Below are positions 1 to 10,765 of a DNA stretch of 64,000 nucleotides, in pieces. The DNA is taken from assembly GCF_033118175.1 (NCBI RefSeq), contig NC_083692.1, forward strand, positions 19,402,501 through 19,466,500, read 5' to 3'. How positions within the stretch are numbered: the stretch's first letter is position 1; each line of letters begins with the position of its first letter. The stretch comes from Dama dama. Its lineage: Eukaryota; Chordata; Mammalia; Artiodactyla; Cervidae. The notes under the pieces are model-generated. The model searched no databases, was not told the DNA's origin, and worked only from the letters and a program-made list of their open reading frames with translations. Both the position numbers and the translations under genes were made by a program.

Positions 1-245
1 TCTGGTTCCCACTCACCCTTCAAGAACTCAGCCACCTCCAGCCAGAATCAGTTGCCCCTCTGTGGGCCCCATAGCACTTTGTTCATGCCAGTGGAGCACT
101 TAACATGGTGCTCTCTGGTGAGCTGAGTCTGCCTGTTAAAGCTCCTCACACAAAGGAACTGTATCTGAGACCTGCCTGGGTCCCCAGCACCTTGCACTGT
201 GTGGACCCACAGTAGGTGGTTTGATGTGTGTTGTGTTGGAAAGCA
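1..245 (+). repeat. L2 LINE 3' end (fragment)
   Basis: Decayed L2 tail cut by the window edge. The order of blocks matches the L2 3' end: a C-rich 'cagttgcccctctgtg' block, an 'agcaccttgcactgtg' block and a terminal 'cacagtaggtgg' block, the equivalent of 'cctggcacatagtaggtgct'. Non-coding relic. Confidence 0.6.
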
Positions 246-749
246 TTTTGTTTTGCTACCAGACCTCTCTCTATTGACATACGGACAGACGTACACGCCC
301 CCTTTCTACACATCAGTTGCTTAAAGTTCCGCAGTTCCTAATGAAAGCAAGAAGGTCATGAAATTAATTTGTCACCCTGATGTCAGCTTCACTCAGCTGA
401 CTCATGGCCTGGGAAGGGGTTTTTAAACATGTGTTTCTAATTTCTGTGCTAATTTCTCTTCTCTTTCTCAGTCATCTTCCCTTCAGACTTACGGACAGGA
501 GCTGCCTTTGGATCTGGTGGTACCTGCACCTCCTTTGCACAGGTGTTTTCCAGCTTTGGGCCTGAGAAGAGGGGAGGTGGTCTTGAAATGAGGTTTCCTC
601 CCCTCTTGAAATTCATTAGAGCTTTTTTATTTGCTTGAGAAAGGCCTAAAATGCATATGTTTTTCTATGAACTGGATCATATGTCTGTAAGGGGATTCTA
701 AGATTGTTCCCTCTGTCATGTGGGGTTAAGAATATTTCCAGGTGTCCTG
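246..749. other. Single-copy DNA, no gene seen
   Basis: I see no repeat family and no convincing coding frame here. A consensus AP-1 site (tgactca) lies near 398-404, which alone means little. Confidence 0.5.
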
Positions 750-1780
750 GGATTAATTTATTAAGTCAGCAAATAGTTACTGGGTTGTTGTTGTTTAGTT
801 GCTAAGTTGTGTCTGACTCTTCTGCAACCTCATGGACTGTAGTCCGCCAGGCTCCTCTGTCCAGGGGATTTCCTAGGCAAGAATACTGGAGTGGGGTGCC
901 ATTTCCTTCTCCAGGGGATCTTCCTGTCCCAGGGATCGAACCTGTGGCTCCTGCATTGCTGGCTCCTCCCTGAGCCAGCAGGAAGACCCATTTACTAAGT
1001 ACTTAGCACTATTCTGAGTGCTGGACATTAGCAATGAAAAACAGGAACAAAATCCTGGCCTTCTTCTAGCTTACATTCTAGTGGAGGCAGATAATGGTGA
1101 TCTAAGTAAGTAAATGATTGGGATGGTGATTAAGTCTATGAAGGGGATGGGAATAGGGGGTTTGGGGAGGACAGTTAAGGTGGCCAGGGGAGATTTCACT
1201 GAAAAGTGACATTTGCGGGTCATCTGGGGGAAGAAGATTCAAGGCAGAGAGAACAGCGAGTGCAAAGGTCCTGAGGTGGTCCTTACTTAATTTGCCTGAT
1301 GTTTTGCAGAATAGCAAGAATGCCAGTGTAGTTGGAGTAGAATTAGAGAAGGGGAGAGTAGTGGGAAAACTTTGGCTTATTTTTTGAGTTGGGAGCCTAC
1401 TGGAGGGCTTTTATAGCATCAACCTGGTTGCCCAGTTGAGGGTAAACAGAGGAAGTAGGGGCTGAGCAGGGAAATGAGTAAGGAGACAGCGGATGGGACA
1501 AGGGTGGTAATTGTAAAGGTTGTAAGAAGTGGCTGGATTTGGCATACATATTATAGATAGGGAAGGCAGTTTTTGCAGAAAAATTGGAAGTGTGGTATGA
1601 TGACAAGAGAGGCATTATGGATTACTTCAAAGTTTCAGACCTGAGCAAGTAGAAGAATGGAACTGCTGAGATGGTGAGGATTGAGGGGCAGTGGGCGTGT
1701 GTGGGCCCAGCTTTGCCCTTGTTAGGCCTGAGATGCTCAGTCGACATCCAGGTGGAGAAATTCAGTAGGCAAGGGTGTGG
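750..1780 (-). repeat. L2 LINE, long antisense copy
   Basis: Reverse complement of the L2 3' half. Recognisable blocks are 'acattctagtggaggcaga' near 1073, 'ggcagagagaacagcgagtg' near 1243 and 'aatgccagtgtagttggag' near 1319. It is interrupted at 783-989 by a Bov-tA SINE. No frame is retained. Confidence 0.7.
783..989 (-). mobile_element. Bov-tA SINE in L2
   Basis: Antisense Bov-tA starting gttgttgttgtttagttgc and containing the 'caagaatactggagtgggg' core. Its tRNA-like end is rearranged: the usual 'ggcagattctttaccactgagccacc' is replaced by a 7-bp inverted repeat (ctggctc at 959-965, gagccag at 972-978). Target repeats are weak (agttactg / atttacta). Confidence 0.85.
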
Positions 1781-1789
1781 ATGCACCTG

Positions 1790-1904
1790 TTTTTTCTTTT
1801 TTTTCTGACTGCACTGTGCAGCATGTAGAACTTCCCTGAGCAGAGATGGAACCCAAGCCTCCTGCAGAGGATGCGCAGACCACTGAACCACCAGGGAAGT
1901 CCCA
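1790..1904 (-). mobile_element. CHR-type tRNA SINE
   Basis: Antisense CHR SINE ending in 'aaccaccagggaagtccc'. It is flanked by a perfect 7-bp target duplication, gcacctg, at 1783-1789 and 1905-1911, which fixes both edges. Confidence 0.85.
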
Positions 1905-2061
1905 GCACCTGCCCTTGTTGACCTCCACCTGGGGAAGAGAGTAGAATGTGGTCCAGGGAGTCTTGTTGGGACCTGGACGCAAATTGGTTACTAAGGGTCT
2001 GTACCATTGCCCTTTATTATTTTTTTAAATTATTTCTTTAAATCATACTTGGACTGAATTC

Positions 2062-2230
2062 AAGAAATATTTACCAGCATTAACTATTTGCCAGGCATTG
2101 TGTTAGGTGCTGAGGATAAAACATAAAAGGATTGAAATGTTTTTTTCCTCTTGGAGTTTATAGTTAATGTGGGAAAGTGTGCAAAGCATGCATTTTTATT
2201 AGAACAGTGAATGGTAAATCCATAGTTAAT
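2062..2230 (-). repeat. L2 LINE 3' end, antisense
   Basis: Contains 'tatttgccaggcattgtgttaggtgctgaggat' in parts, the antisense L2 tail. It may belong to the same original copy as the L2 that ends near 1780, with single-copy DNA or unrecognised L2 between. Confidence 0.6.
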
Positions 2231-3165
2231 ATGAGAATAGACCCTTTGTCTTGATGAATAAATTAAAACCTTTACTTGTAACACTCTATTGCTATTATTG
2301 TGATAAAAAAAGAAAATTTTAAAATGTTTGTGGTTTTTCCAGACTAAGCTTTTCTTGCCAAAACATTTGATTTGCAAGTCTTTGTGCCCTGAGTGCAGGC
2401 ATAAGTGATTCACTGAACACCACTAAATGTTTTCCCATGACCAAGCATTCACATAGGAGGCCTCTGGTTGTGTTATTGAGGTCATATAAGTCATTCCTGG
2501 AAGGGAAGTTTTGTTTTTAAAAACTGCTACAGTCATGCATGCTAGTAAAACTTTACCTAGTTCAACATCAAACATGGATGTGAAAACTTTGTCCAAGTGG
2601 CAGCAAAGGTTATAAAAAATCTAATATGAATGTGGCATGTAGTGAGGCCTGACCAACAATTCCTTGGCTAACAATTACTGACCCAGTGGTTACTTTGGTC
2701 TGGCTTTGTGTCCCATGAAATGGGGAACTGGGTTGGGGTGGGTGTCCTGCCCGCAGCCTGCTACACACAGTGAGGTGTTGATCCAGGACCTTGCTTCAGA
2801 CATAACATACCTTTCAAGAACAAGATTCTAATACAGAAAAAATCTGAACTAAGGATCCAGATTGATAGAACCTATCTTTCAAGTATTGTTGCACTTTCTC
2901 TCCACAAATATTTGGAAATGTCTTTGTGAGATACATGGAAGAAGAACAATTATGGGACTTTTTATATAACATTCCAACCTCAGCATAAATAGAGTCCAAG
3001 GTAAAGGTCATCTGATGCCTGAGCCTGGAACTGACCACTGCCATCAAGGACATTTGGTTGGGTGAAATTCTATCTCTTGACATCAGATCATGTCTTTCTT
3101 TACTTTGGACAAGATTCCACGTGATTCAAGGGTGTCTTAGAAAATAGACCCCTGACCCTAAATCT
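2231..3165. other. AT-rich single-copy DNA
   Basis: No repeat family or coding frame recognised. Short open frames are scattered and lack coding character. Confidence 0.45.
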
Positions 3166-3300
3166 TGGAGCTACATCTATAGTAGCTCACCCTCTGTGTG
3201 GGTGGCACTCTTGTCTCCTTCACCACCAATCTCCAGCCCCTGACTCCGTGCCTGGCATAAGGTAGGAGATTGGCAGGTATTTGTTGAATGGATGAGTGAA
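3166..3300 (+). repeat. L2 LINE tail
   Basis: Ends in 'gtgcctggcataaggtagg' followed by 'tatttgttgaatggatgag', the characteristic L2 3' terminus. Heavily decayed. Confidence 0.6.
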
Positions 3301-3664
3301 ACGTGCCTCCCATCCTCCACCAGTCAAGCTGTTCTGCCTCTAAATAAACAAAGTCTGATGGTAGCTGACTTTGAACATGAGTGTGTGGGAGGATTGCTCA
3401 GGCACATCCCTTCTGTCCCCTGGGCAGGGGTAAGATCAGATACAGTGGCTTAGGTACTAGAGTATGCCAACAGACCTGATGGATGATTTTAGAAAGTTTG
3501 GGGGAATGGTGTGGGAGTGGAAGAGAGCCACAGGAAAAATGAAGTTAAACTGTAATAGTGAAAGAGAAGAGTTAGCGTAGGGTGATGAAAAGCTCAGGTA
3601 GAAAGATTGCTGGCTGGAGACCTACCTAGCTTTTAGGAAATATTGCTTCCCTGTTGTCCTTGAA

Positions 3665-4080
3665 AGAGGTTTCTCTTTTGCTGTATATTATGAAAACTTT
3701 CAAACATAGTATAGTGCAGAGGTTCCTATCCCCCGTCACCTCCATTGCTTGCATTATCACCTGAACCATCCACCCCACCCTGTCCATGGAAAAATTGTCT
3801 TCCATGAAACCAGTCCCTGGTGCCAAAAATGTTTGGGATCACTGGTATAGTGAACCTCATATATTCATAACTCAGCATCAGCAATCAGCAACTCAGAGCC
3901 AGTCTCACCAACAGCCTACCCTGACCCTCCTACACCAGGGATATTTTGAAATGAATCCCAGATGCCATTTTATCTGTAAATATTTCAGTAGGTCTCTACA
4001 AAACACAAGGATTCTTTATAAACTCATAGTCACAATCTCGTTGGAGTTATTTTCCTAATATTATGAAATATCCAGTTAAT
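3665..4080. repeat. Old mammalian L1 (L1M-type) UTR fragment
   Basis: The segment with 'gaaatgaatcccagatgcc', 'tctgtaaatatttcagtagg' and 'gaaatatccagttaatgtt' matches an ancient L1M untranslated region. A hAT element splits it at 3717-3844. I leave the orientation open. Confidence 0.55.
3717..3844. mobile_element. Non-autonomous hAT element with 8-bp target duplication
   Basis: The right end, 'ccctggtgccaaaaatgttt' and on to gggatcactg, is a known mammalian repeat terminus. The ends cagaggttcc and gggatcactg form imperfect terminal inverted repeats (7 of 10). An exact 8-bp repeat gtatagtg lies at 3709-3716 and 3845-3852; 8 bp is the hAT duplication length. Family name not assigned. The alternative is a chance repeat within decayed L1. 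Confidence 0.6.
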
Positions 4081-4109
4081 GTTGAAATATACATGTCTGT
4101 GTATATATG

Positions 4110-4896
4110 TCAGTCAGTTCAGTCGCTCAGTCATGTCTGCCTCTTTGTGACGCGGTGGACTGCAGCATGCCAGGCTTCCCTGTCCATCACCAACTCCCCG
4201 AGCCTACTCAAATGTATGTCCATCACATCAGTGATGCCATCCAACCATCTCATCCTCTGTCATCCCCTTCTCCTCCCACCTTCAATCTTTCCCAGCATCA
4301 GGGTCTTTTCCAATGAGTCGGTTCTTTGCATCAGGTGGCCAAAGTACTGGCATTTCAGCTTCAGCGTCAATCCTTCCAATGAATCTTCAGGACTGATTTC
4401 CTTTAGGATAGACTGGTTGGATCTCCTTGCAGTCCAAGGGACTCTCAAGAGTCTTATCCAACACCACAGTTCAGAACAGACTTTTGAACTCTGTGGGAGA
4501 ATGTGAGGGTGGGATATTTCAAAAGAACAGCATGTATACTATCTATGGTGAAACAGATCACCAGCCCAGGTGGGATGCATGAGACAAGTGTTCGGACCTG
4601 GTGCACTGGGAAGACCTAGAGGAATTGGGTGGAGAGGGAGGTGGGAGGGGGGATCGGGATGGGGAATACGTGTAAATCTATGGCTGATTCATATCAATGT
4701 ATGACCAAAAAAAAAAAAAAATAATTAAAAAAAAAAAAAAGCATCAGTTCTTTGGTGCTTAGCTTTCTTTATAGTCCAACTCTCACATCCATACATGACT
4801 ACTGGTAAAACCATAGCTCTGACTATACGGACCTTTGTTGGCAAAGTAATGTCTCTGCTTTTTAATATGCTAGGTTTTTAATATGTCTAGGTTGGT
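4110..4896 (-). mobile_element. BovB (RTE) LINE 3' part, split by an L1
   Basis: Antisense BovB starting 'cagtcagttcagtcgctcag'. It is complete from the 3' end to the 'ccaacaccacagttca' block at 4473, then resumes at about 4737 with 'aaaagcatcagttctttggt' and runs to 'tctaggttggt'. The right part carries a small internal duplication of tttttaatatg (4859-4869 and 4875-4885). No open frame survives. Confidence 0.9.
4474..4740 (+). mobile_element. 5'-truncated ruminant L1 3' end inside BovB
   Basis: Begins at gaacagacttttgaactctg and contains 'gatcgggatggggaatacgt', matching by eye the L1 end at 38305-38530 at roughly 95 percent. The copy stops at atgtatgac and passes directly into A-rich sequence, so it lacks the last about 45 bases present in the other copy. 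No target duplication is visible in the BovB flanks. Confidence 0.85.
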
Positions 4897-5480
4897 GTAT
4901 ATTTGTATGTATGTGCATATAAACATGCACATATACTATTGTTTTAGTGGTGTTTTGAAATGAATTTATTATTTTTACAAAAATGATGTATATTTGTTAC
5001 TAAAAATTCAAGCAATGCAAAAATGTAAAAAGATGAGAGCAAAAATAATCAGTCCAGATCCATTAGCTGAATGTCTTTTTAGACACCTCTCCATGCCTGT
5101 GTTTACAAAGAAGAGCAAACAGTAGATGGACTGTCAGAAAAACTTTTTTAGTGATATATTAAAAAAGAATCACTGAACAGGACACCCAAGGTTCTTGAGC
5201 TTTTGCGTAAGGCAGGGCAAGATTGCAGAGTCCTTGAGGACAGGGCTGTGCCTGAGTTTTTATATCCCCTTCCCCATCAACTCAGGTGGCATTCCAGTGG
5301 TCAGGGACTGTAATTTGAATTGAGGGAACCCTTAAGAAATTAGTCAATCATCTTATAGGGTAGAATGGCCCATGAGTTGAAATCACTCACTGAGATTCCA
5401 CAGCTACTTAGGATGCGTGTGGGGCTGGAGCCCATGCTCCAGAGTCCCATTTCGATGCCCTCTCTCTGGTCCACGAGACT
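4897..5480. other. Single-copy or unrecognised old DNA
   Basis: The AT-rich first half (to about 5060) could be a very old repeat. The rest shows no recognised family and no credible coding frame. Confidence 0.4.
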
Positions 5481-5484
5481 GAGT

Positions 5485-5940
5485 GGTAGCAAAGTGGTCC
5501 AGTGCACAAGCTTGGAGTCAGACACATCTGGGGCTTGATTCTTCTCTGAATCTTTCTCGTGACTTTGTGGCCTCGAGACATCGCTTACCTACAGAGTTTG
5601 CCTGCTTCAAAGGGCTGTTGCAAAGAGTAAAGGAGATAGTGCCTAAAAAGCTTGTAGCATGGTTCTTAGCACATGCATGGTGCTAAGTCTATTCAGTTGT
5701 GTCTGACTCTTTGTGACCCCATGGACTATAGCCCTCCAGGCTCTTCTGCCCATGGGATTTCCCAGACAAGAATACTGGAGTGGGGTGCCATTTCCTACTC
5801 CATGGGATCTTCCCAACCCAGGGATTGAACCTGGGTCTCCTGCATTGTAGGAAGATTCTTTATGTCTGAGCCACCAGGGAAGACCTCTTAGCACATACCA
5901 GGTGCCAAATAAATGTTAACTGTAATTATTATTATTTGTA
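5485..5940 (+). repeat. MIR SINE split by Bov-tA
   Basis: MIR order is visible: 'caagcttggagtcagacaca', then 'gggctgttgcaaagagtaaa', then after the interruption 'aggtgccaaataaatgttaa'. The Bov-tA copy at 5675-5885 sits in the MIR tail. Confidence 0.7.
5675..5885 (-). mobile_element. Bov-tA SINE in MIR
   Basis: Antisense, nearly full length, ending 'gccaccagggaagacc'. A perfect 11-bp target duplication tcttagcacat lies at 5664-5674 and 5886-5896, so the insertion into the older MIR is certain. Confidence 0.95.
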
Positions 5941-5950
5941 GTAAGAGCAG

Positions 5951-7710
5951 CAGCAGTATTAATAGTTTCATCATTTTCTTATTCTACTAGAATTGTCACC
6001 TGAAACTCAGAAAGTTCAACCCTCTCCCCACCTCCACTCCCCTCAGGTTCCTGGTTGCAGATTGAACATGGTGCAACCGTGTTCACGGTTCAATTGTAAC
6101 TGTGACTTTTGCTTTCTTCCTGCCACTGGGAAGTGAAGATTCTTTCATGTGGGAATCCTTTTCCTGTATTGCATCAGCTTCTGGTTGGCCGTTTGGTGGT
6201 CAAGGTTCGTGCGTTTTCTCTCTGTAGGTAGCTTAGTGGTGCTGCCTTAACAAGAGCTTCGCAAATAATTATTCTAAGCTCTTCAAATAGAAACGCCGGG
6301 CAAAGGGCTGGGTGCAAGACATCTGGCCTTCCCTGTCGCCACTTCAGTTTGCTGACTCAGTAGCTCTTCCAAGGCCCTCCTCCAGGCCCAGGGTCTGTCA
6401 GGTCACTAATGGAATCTGCTGGAAGCAAATTAACTCATGAAAAAAGGGCTCACAAATCACTCCAGCTCTTGGTGTCTGCCCCAGGACGGCTGGCACTTCC
6501 CCATTCACTCGTAAGACCTCGCGTCACATTTCATAGCTCTCTGGGGGAGCCCCACGTTTTCTTGCCTGGTTACTGAGGAGCACTGGGGCGGTGCTGGCAT
6601 CTCAGCCCCCATAGCAGACCTGTGGCCTGTGTGCGTGAGGCGGCCATCTGTGCCGCCTGACACGCCTCCCTGAGTGGGAGGCCTGAGCTGGCTCCATGCG
6701 TTATTCACACTTCTGGGTTTGGGTTGGCTTCACTGTTTGCTCCAAGTGGAGGCTAGGAAAAGGCACATGTGTGTGTGTGGTGGTGGGGGCAGGTCTTAAA
6801 CATGGTCTTTCCTTCTTCCCTGATCACACGTGTTCTTTTCATAATATTATCTCAGGTGGGGTGGGAGCCATGCTCCACCTGGGTCTGTTCGGTCCCCTGC
6901 AATTCCTGGGATGTAGTTTCCTGGAGCGGTGTTGGGTTTGGGTGGCTTTCCCAAAGCATGCTGGGAAGTGCTCGCATCCTTCCGGAAGTGACGGACTGCC
7001 TCTCTGTCATCCTTCTTTCTCTCTCTCCTCACCCCTCTCACCTCCCCCAGTGTTGCCTCATGGGTCCCTGAGTAAACTGAGGGTGTTCTCGTGAGGGGTC
7101 CTCCTGGATACAGTTGGGGTGATAAGAGAAGAGGGGTCTGGGGTCTGCCCCAGAGAGAGGGGTCTGGGGTGGGGTGGGGGCAGGATTTTGTGGCATCAGA
7201 GAAGCCCCAGCAGCATCCTGTGGTAGAAGAGAATTTGAGTGATGGAGTGGGGACAGGACAATGACCATAATGTGCCTGGGCTGGAAGGAACCAGAGACAT
7301 CCCCTTCCTCTCTCTGTCAAGGGAGAAAGCCCGTGTCGTGCCTGCCTGGAGCCGTTGCACGAGATGAGTTCTGTGAAGACCCGAGGAACAGGCCAGGCCT
7401 TAGAAGATGCTCATTGAACACTTGTTTCTGTCCTTCTTTCCTACTCACCCAGGTCTTCGATAGCAGTGGTTGATCTTAGATTCTCGAATGCCTGACATTT
7501 TGTAACAATAGAAATTACACCTGAGTGCAGGAATCATTATCTGGGGCTTCTGCTGACCACTCATGCCTCGAGCCGTTAACCACCCCCTGAGGCTTGACAC
7601 CATCCACATGTTCACTCCTGGCCTCGCCATCTTCTCTCCTGGCCTCATCACTGAAGGATGTCCATGTTTGCTTCAGAACAAACTGACACATGGGTTAAAG
7701 TGTCGGTAGA
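5951..7710. other. Single-copy block, about 1.8 kb
   Basis: No transposon family recognised. It holds a Maf/AP-1-like site (gctgactcag, 6351-6360) within a moderately complex stretch at 6290-6480, and a G-quadruplex candidate on the plus strand at 7159-7180. Overlapping open frames around 6700-7320 lie in CT/AG-skewed sequence and show no family resemblance, so I do not call a gene. Confidence 0.45.
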
Positions 7711-8216
7711 GGGATCTTCCCTGGTGGTCCAGTGGTTAAAACTTCATGCTCTCGATGCTGGGGACCTGTGTTCAGTCCCTAGTCAGGGAACTAGATCCCA
7801 CATGCCACAACTAAGAGTTTGACTGCCACAACTAAAGATCCCGCATGCTGCAACTAAGACCAAGTGAAAGTCACTCAGTTGTGTCCGACTCTTTGTGACT
7901 CCATGGGCTATACAGTCCATGAAATTCTCCAGGCCAGAATACTGGAGTGGGTAGCTGTTCCCTTCTCCAGGGGATCTTCCCAACCCAGGGATTGAACCCA
8001 GGTCTCCCGAATTGCAGGTAGATTCTTTACCAGCTGAGCCACAAGGGAAGCCCAAAAATACTGGAGTGGGTAGCCTATCCCTTCTCCAGCAGATCTTCCC
8101 AACCCGGAAATTGAACTCAGGTCCCTACATTGCAGGCAGATTCTTTACCAACTGAGATATCAGGGAAGCCTGTTACTAAGACCAGGCACAACTAAATAAA
8201 TAATTTTTTTTTTTAA
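7711..8216 (+). mobile_element. CHR-type SINE, interrupted
   Basis: Sense CHR copy starting 'gatcttccctggtggtccag', with repeated 'gccacaactaagag' and 'gctgcaactaagac' blocks and an A/T-rich tail after 8185. A Bov-A2 insertion at 7863-8174 splits it. Confidence 0.85.
7863..8174 (-). mobile_element. Bov-A2 dimeric SINE inside CHR
   Basis: Antisense element with a complete unit (to gggaagccc near 8053) followed by a second partial unit that repeats the 'aatactggagtgggtagc' core. The 10-bp duplication actaagacca at 7853-7862 and 8175-8184 shows one insertion event, so the dimer inserted as a unit. Confidence 0.92.
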
Positions 8217-8537
8217 AGGGAGTCAATAGAGGCCTTTGCTTTCCCTACTATCCCCTTGACCAGTGAGACTCTGAGACTGTCTTAGTTAAAAGATTCTGTG
8301 CAGAAGTAGGATGAGCTCAAGGAGAGAGCTCCAGCGTGGTACAGAGGAGGTCTGAATTCTGTATCCTCAGGTGGCTGAGTCTTCCAGACTCAACCCGAGA
8401 CCCATATCGCTGAACTTCATTGCAATGTTCTGAATCGACCAATACTGCTTCTACAAACCACGCTGCCCTAGTCAGTTCCCTACTCTGTACCTCAGTTGCT
8501 TTTTCTATAAAACAGGGCTAATAATAACAGGCTACTG
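8217..8537. other. Single-copy DNA
   Basis: No recognised repeat or coding frame. Confidence 0.45.
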
Positions 8538-8546
8538 TCTCACCAG

Positions 8547-8766
8547 GGGAGGTGTCCCTGGTGGCTCAGACGGTAAAGAATCTGCCTGCAGTGTGGGAGA
8601 CCTGGATTTGATCCCTGAGTTGGGAAGATTCCCTGGAGTGGCGCATGGTAACCCACTCCAGGATTCTTGCCTGAAGAATCCCATGAACAGAGAGGAGCCT
8701 GGTGGGCTATAGTCCATGGGGTCACAAAGAGTCCAACATGCCTGAAGCAACTAAGCACATAGCGTA
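8547..8766 (+). mobile_element. Bov-tA SINE
   Basis: Sense copy beginning gaggtgtccctggtggctca. A 9-bp target duplication tctcaccag lies at 8538-8546 and 8767-8775. Confidence 0.95.
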
Positions 8767-8775
8767 TCTCACCAG

Positions 8776-10526
8776 AGATACTGATGAGATGGCATATGGG
8801 AAATCTCTTTGAAAAGAAGGCAAAGGGGGGGCTCAATTCCTAGTTCCCTTATTTGTATTGTACTGTGTTGTATTTTTTCTTCCTGTCATGACAAATAAGC
8901 CATTTGAGAGATCATTTCATTCATCTCACAGATAAAAAGGTGGCGAGGCAAGTGTACATCATCCTTGCTTAATAAATCAGAGTGATCGTTGCTGGCGAGT
9001 CAGGACTGGAGCTCAGGAGCTGGGTCCTGGGCCTCCCAGTTTGGTCTCCCCACCCCTCCTGCCTGTTACTTTTTCATATTTCATATCAAAGTCTCAATCG
9101 TTCTTTCAAGTCCTGTGTAGTCTGGGCTCTGATCATCCGGGGACTGCGCAATTCTTATTAATATTAAAGGTGAGAGTTTTCTTAGCCTTCTTCCCTTCAT
9201 TTCTAAATCAGTCTCTGGAAGGAGAGGGCAAAAGTAGAACTGGAAGGACGGCTAAGCCCCCCAAGGAATGCTTTCTGGTGTGTTGCAAATGCAGGCTCCC
9301 TCTGGTGACTTTAAGGATTCTGATGAGTGGAGTGTGAACAGTAACTGATTAGCTGCAGAACTTCTGTGACTATTAGAGTCTTGATTTCAGGGTCAGGCTG
9401 AAATTGACAATTTGATCCTGCTGCACGGCTCTGCCAAATGCCAGGAGTTCAAGAGACCCAGAGTGTACATTTTCCTTCATTTCAGCCTCCTCGTCACTGA
9501 TTTGCTGATAATAACTGTATCTAGTAGTATTCGTGAGGAAAACAGATGGAAGTGAAAATTTTGTAAATGAATTGGATTTTCCTGTTGGCCTCATCACTTC
9601 AACCCCAGGGTGTTTTTTTTTTTAAAACTTCATTTCTAATTACTTTGCAAATGATAAGGGCCCTTTGAGATTAGATCTCCATTTCTCAAGCTTCCAACAG
9701 CAGTATTCTCTAAATAAACACTTAAATGATGGAAGAGGTTGGTGTCATTTGAAAAGTCCATTCTTTAAGAGAAGAAAAAAAATGATTTTAATAATTGGAG
9801 GGATTCCAGCCTATTGGTTGGTTTTGTGAGTTTGTGTGTTCTGGCCATTCATAGGGACTAAGAATTGGGAGCAGGAGCTATGTCTGATTTGTGTAGAAAG
9901 GTGGCTTTTCAGCTGTTTCTGAAATAATCCCTAAGGAAGTCAAGTCTGGAAGCTCAGTTTTTTCCTAGGTGTCGGAGCGACATTTCTGCCTCTGTCTGAT
10001 ACAGCTTTACCCTCCTCTGTGAAGTAGGTTTCAAGATACTGTTCTTTCTTAGCTTGCTGCATTTTAGATGAAGCTGCCCGCGTGTTGACAATATCGTGAC
10101 AAAGGTGTGTAATATTTTTTGTGTAAAAGACAGCAAGCTATTTTCAAGACTTACTTGCTTACTTTGCAGGGGTATGGGGACAAAATGCAACCCATGGGGG
10201 AAAAATGATCTTGGAGTGACTTTTCATTTCATAATTTTAAACATTTAAGGAGTGACATACCGATTGTAAAAAATGCACAGTACAGGACATGAAATGAGAA
10301 GAAAAAGAAGAGAAAAAAGAAAAAAGACTTCTTCCCCTCTCACCCATTCTACTCCCAACAGTTAAGGACACTTTTTGTATCTCCTTCCAGATATTTTTCT
10401 ATTGCTCTGAAATCATACCCGTGTATACAGAAGGCTATGTCAGAATAGTCGTTGGTATTTGAGTTAAAAAAAAGTCAGTCATAGGGTGGTTTCCTGTATT
10501 TCTTTGACTGTGTGGTAAATTGAGAG
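8776..10526. other. Single-copy block, about 1.75 kb
   Basis: Mostly no repeat recognised; 8915-9030 faintly resembles antisense MIR. Part of 9380-9600 is compositionally even sequence of the kind that can be conserved non-coding DNA, but conservation cannot be judged from one sequence. No coding frame stands out. Confidence 0.4.
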
Positions 10527-10539
10527 CAAACTCATTCAG

Positions 10540-10752
10540 TTTGTTGTTTAGTTGCTTAGTTGTGTCTGACATTTTTGTGGCCCAACTCCATGGACTTAGA
10601 GCCCTCCAGGTTCTGTCCATGGGATTTTCTAGGCAAGAATACTGGAGTGGGTTGCCATTTCCTTCTCCAGGGGATCTTCTGGACCCAGGGATTGAACCCA
10701 CATCTTCTGCATTGGCGGGCAGATTCTTTACCACTGAGCCACCAGGGAAGCC
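10540..10752 (-). mobile_element. Bov-tA SINE
   Basis: Antisense copy with a perfect 13-bp target duplication caaactcattcag at 10527-10539 and 10753-10765. The clean duplication and full length suggest a relatively recent insertion. Confidence 0.95.
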
Positions 10753-10765
10753 CAAACTCATTCAG

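Noticed and set aside
6847..7320. 157-codon open frame on the minus strand
   Set aside because: It lies in C-rich, low-complexity sequence; other frames are open too, and nothing is recognised.
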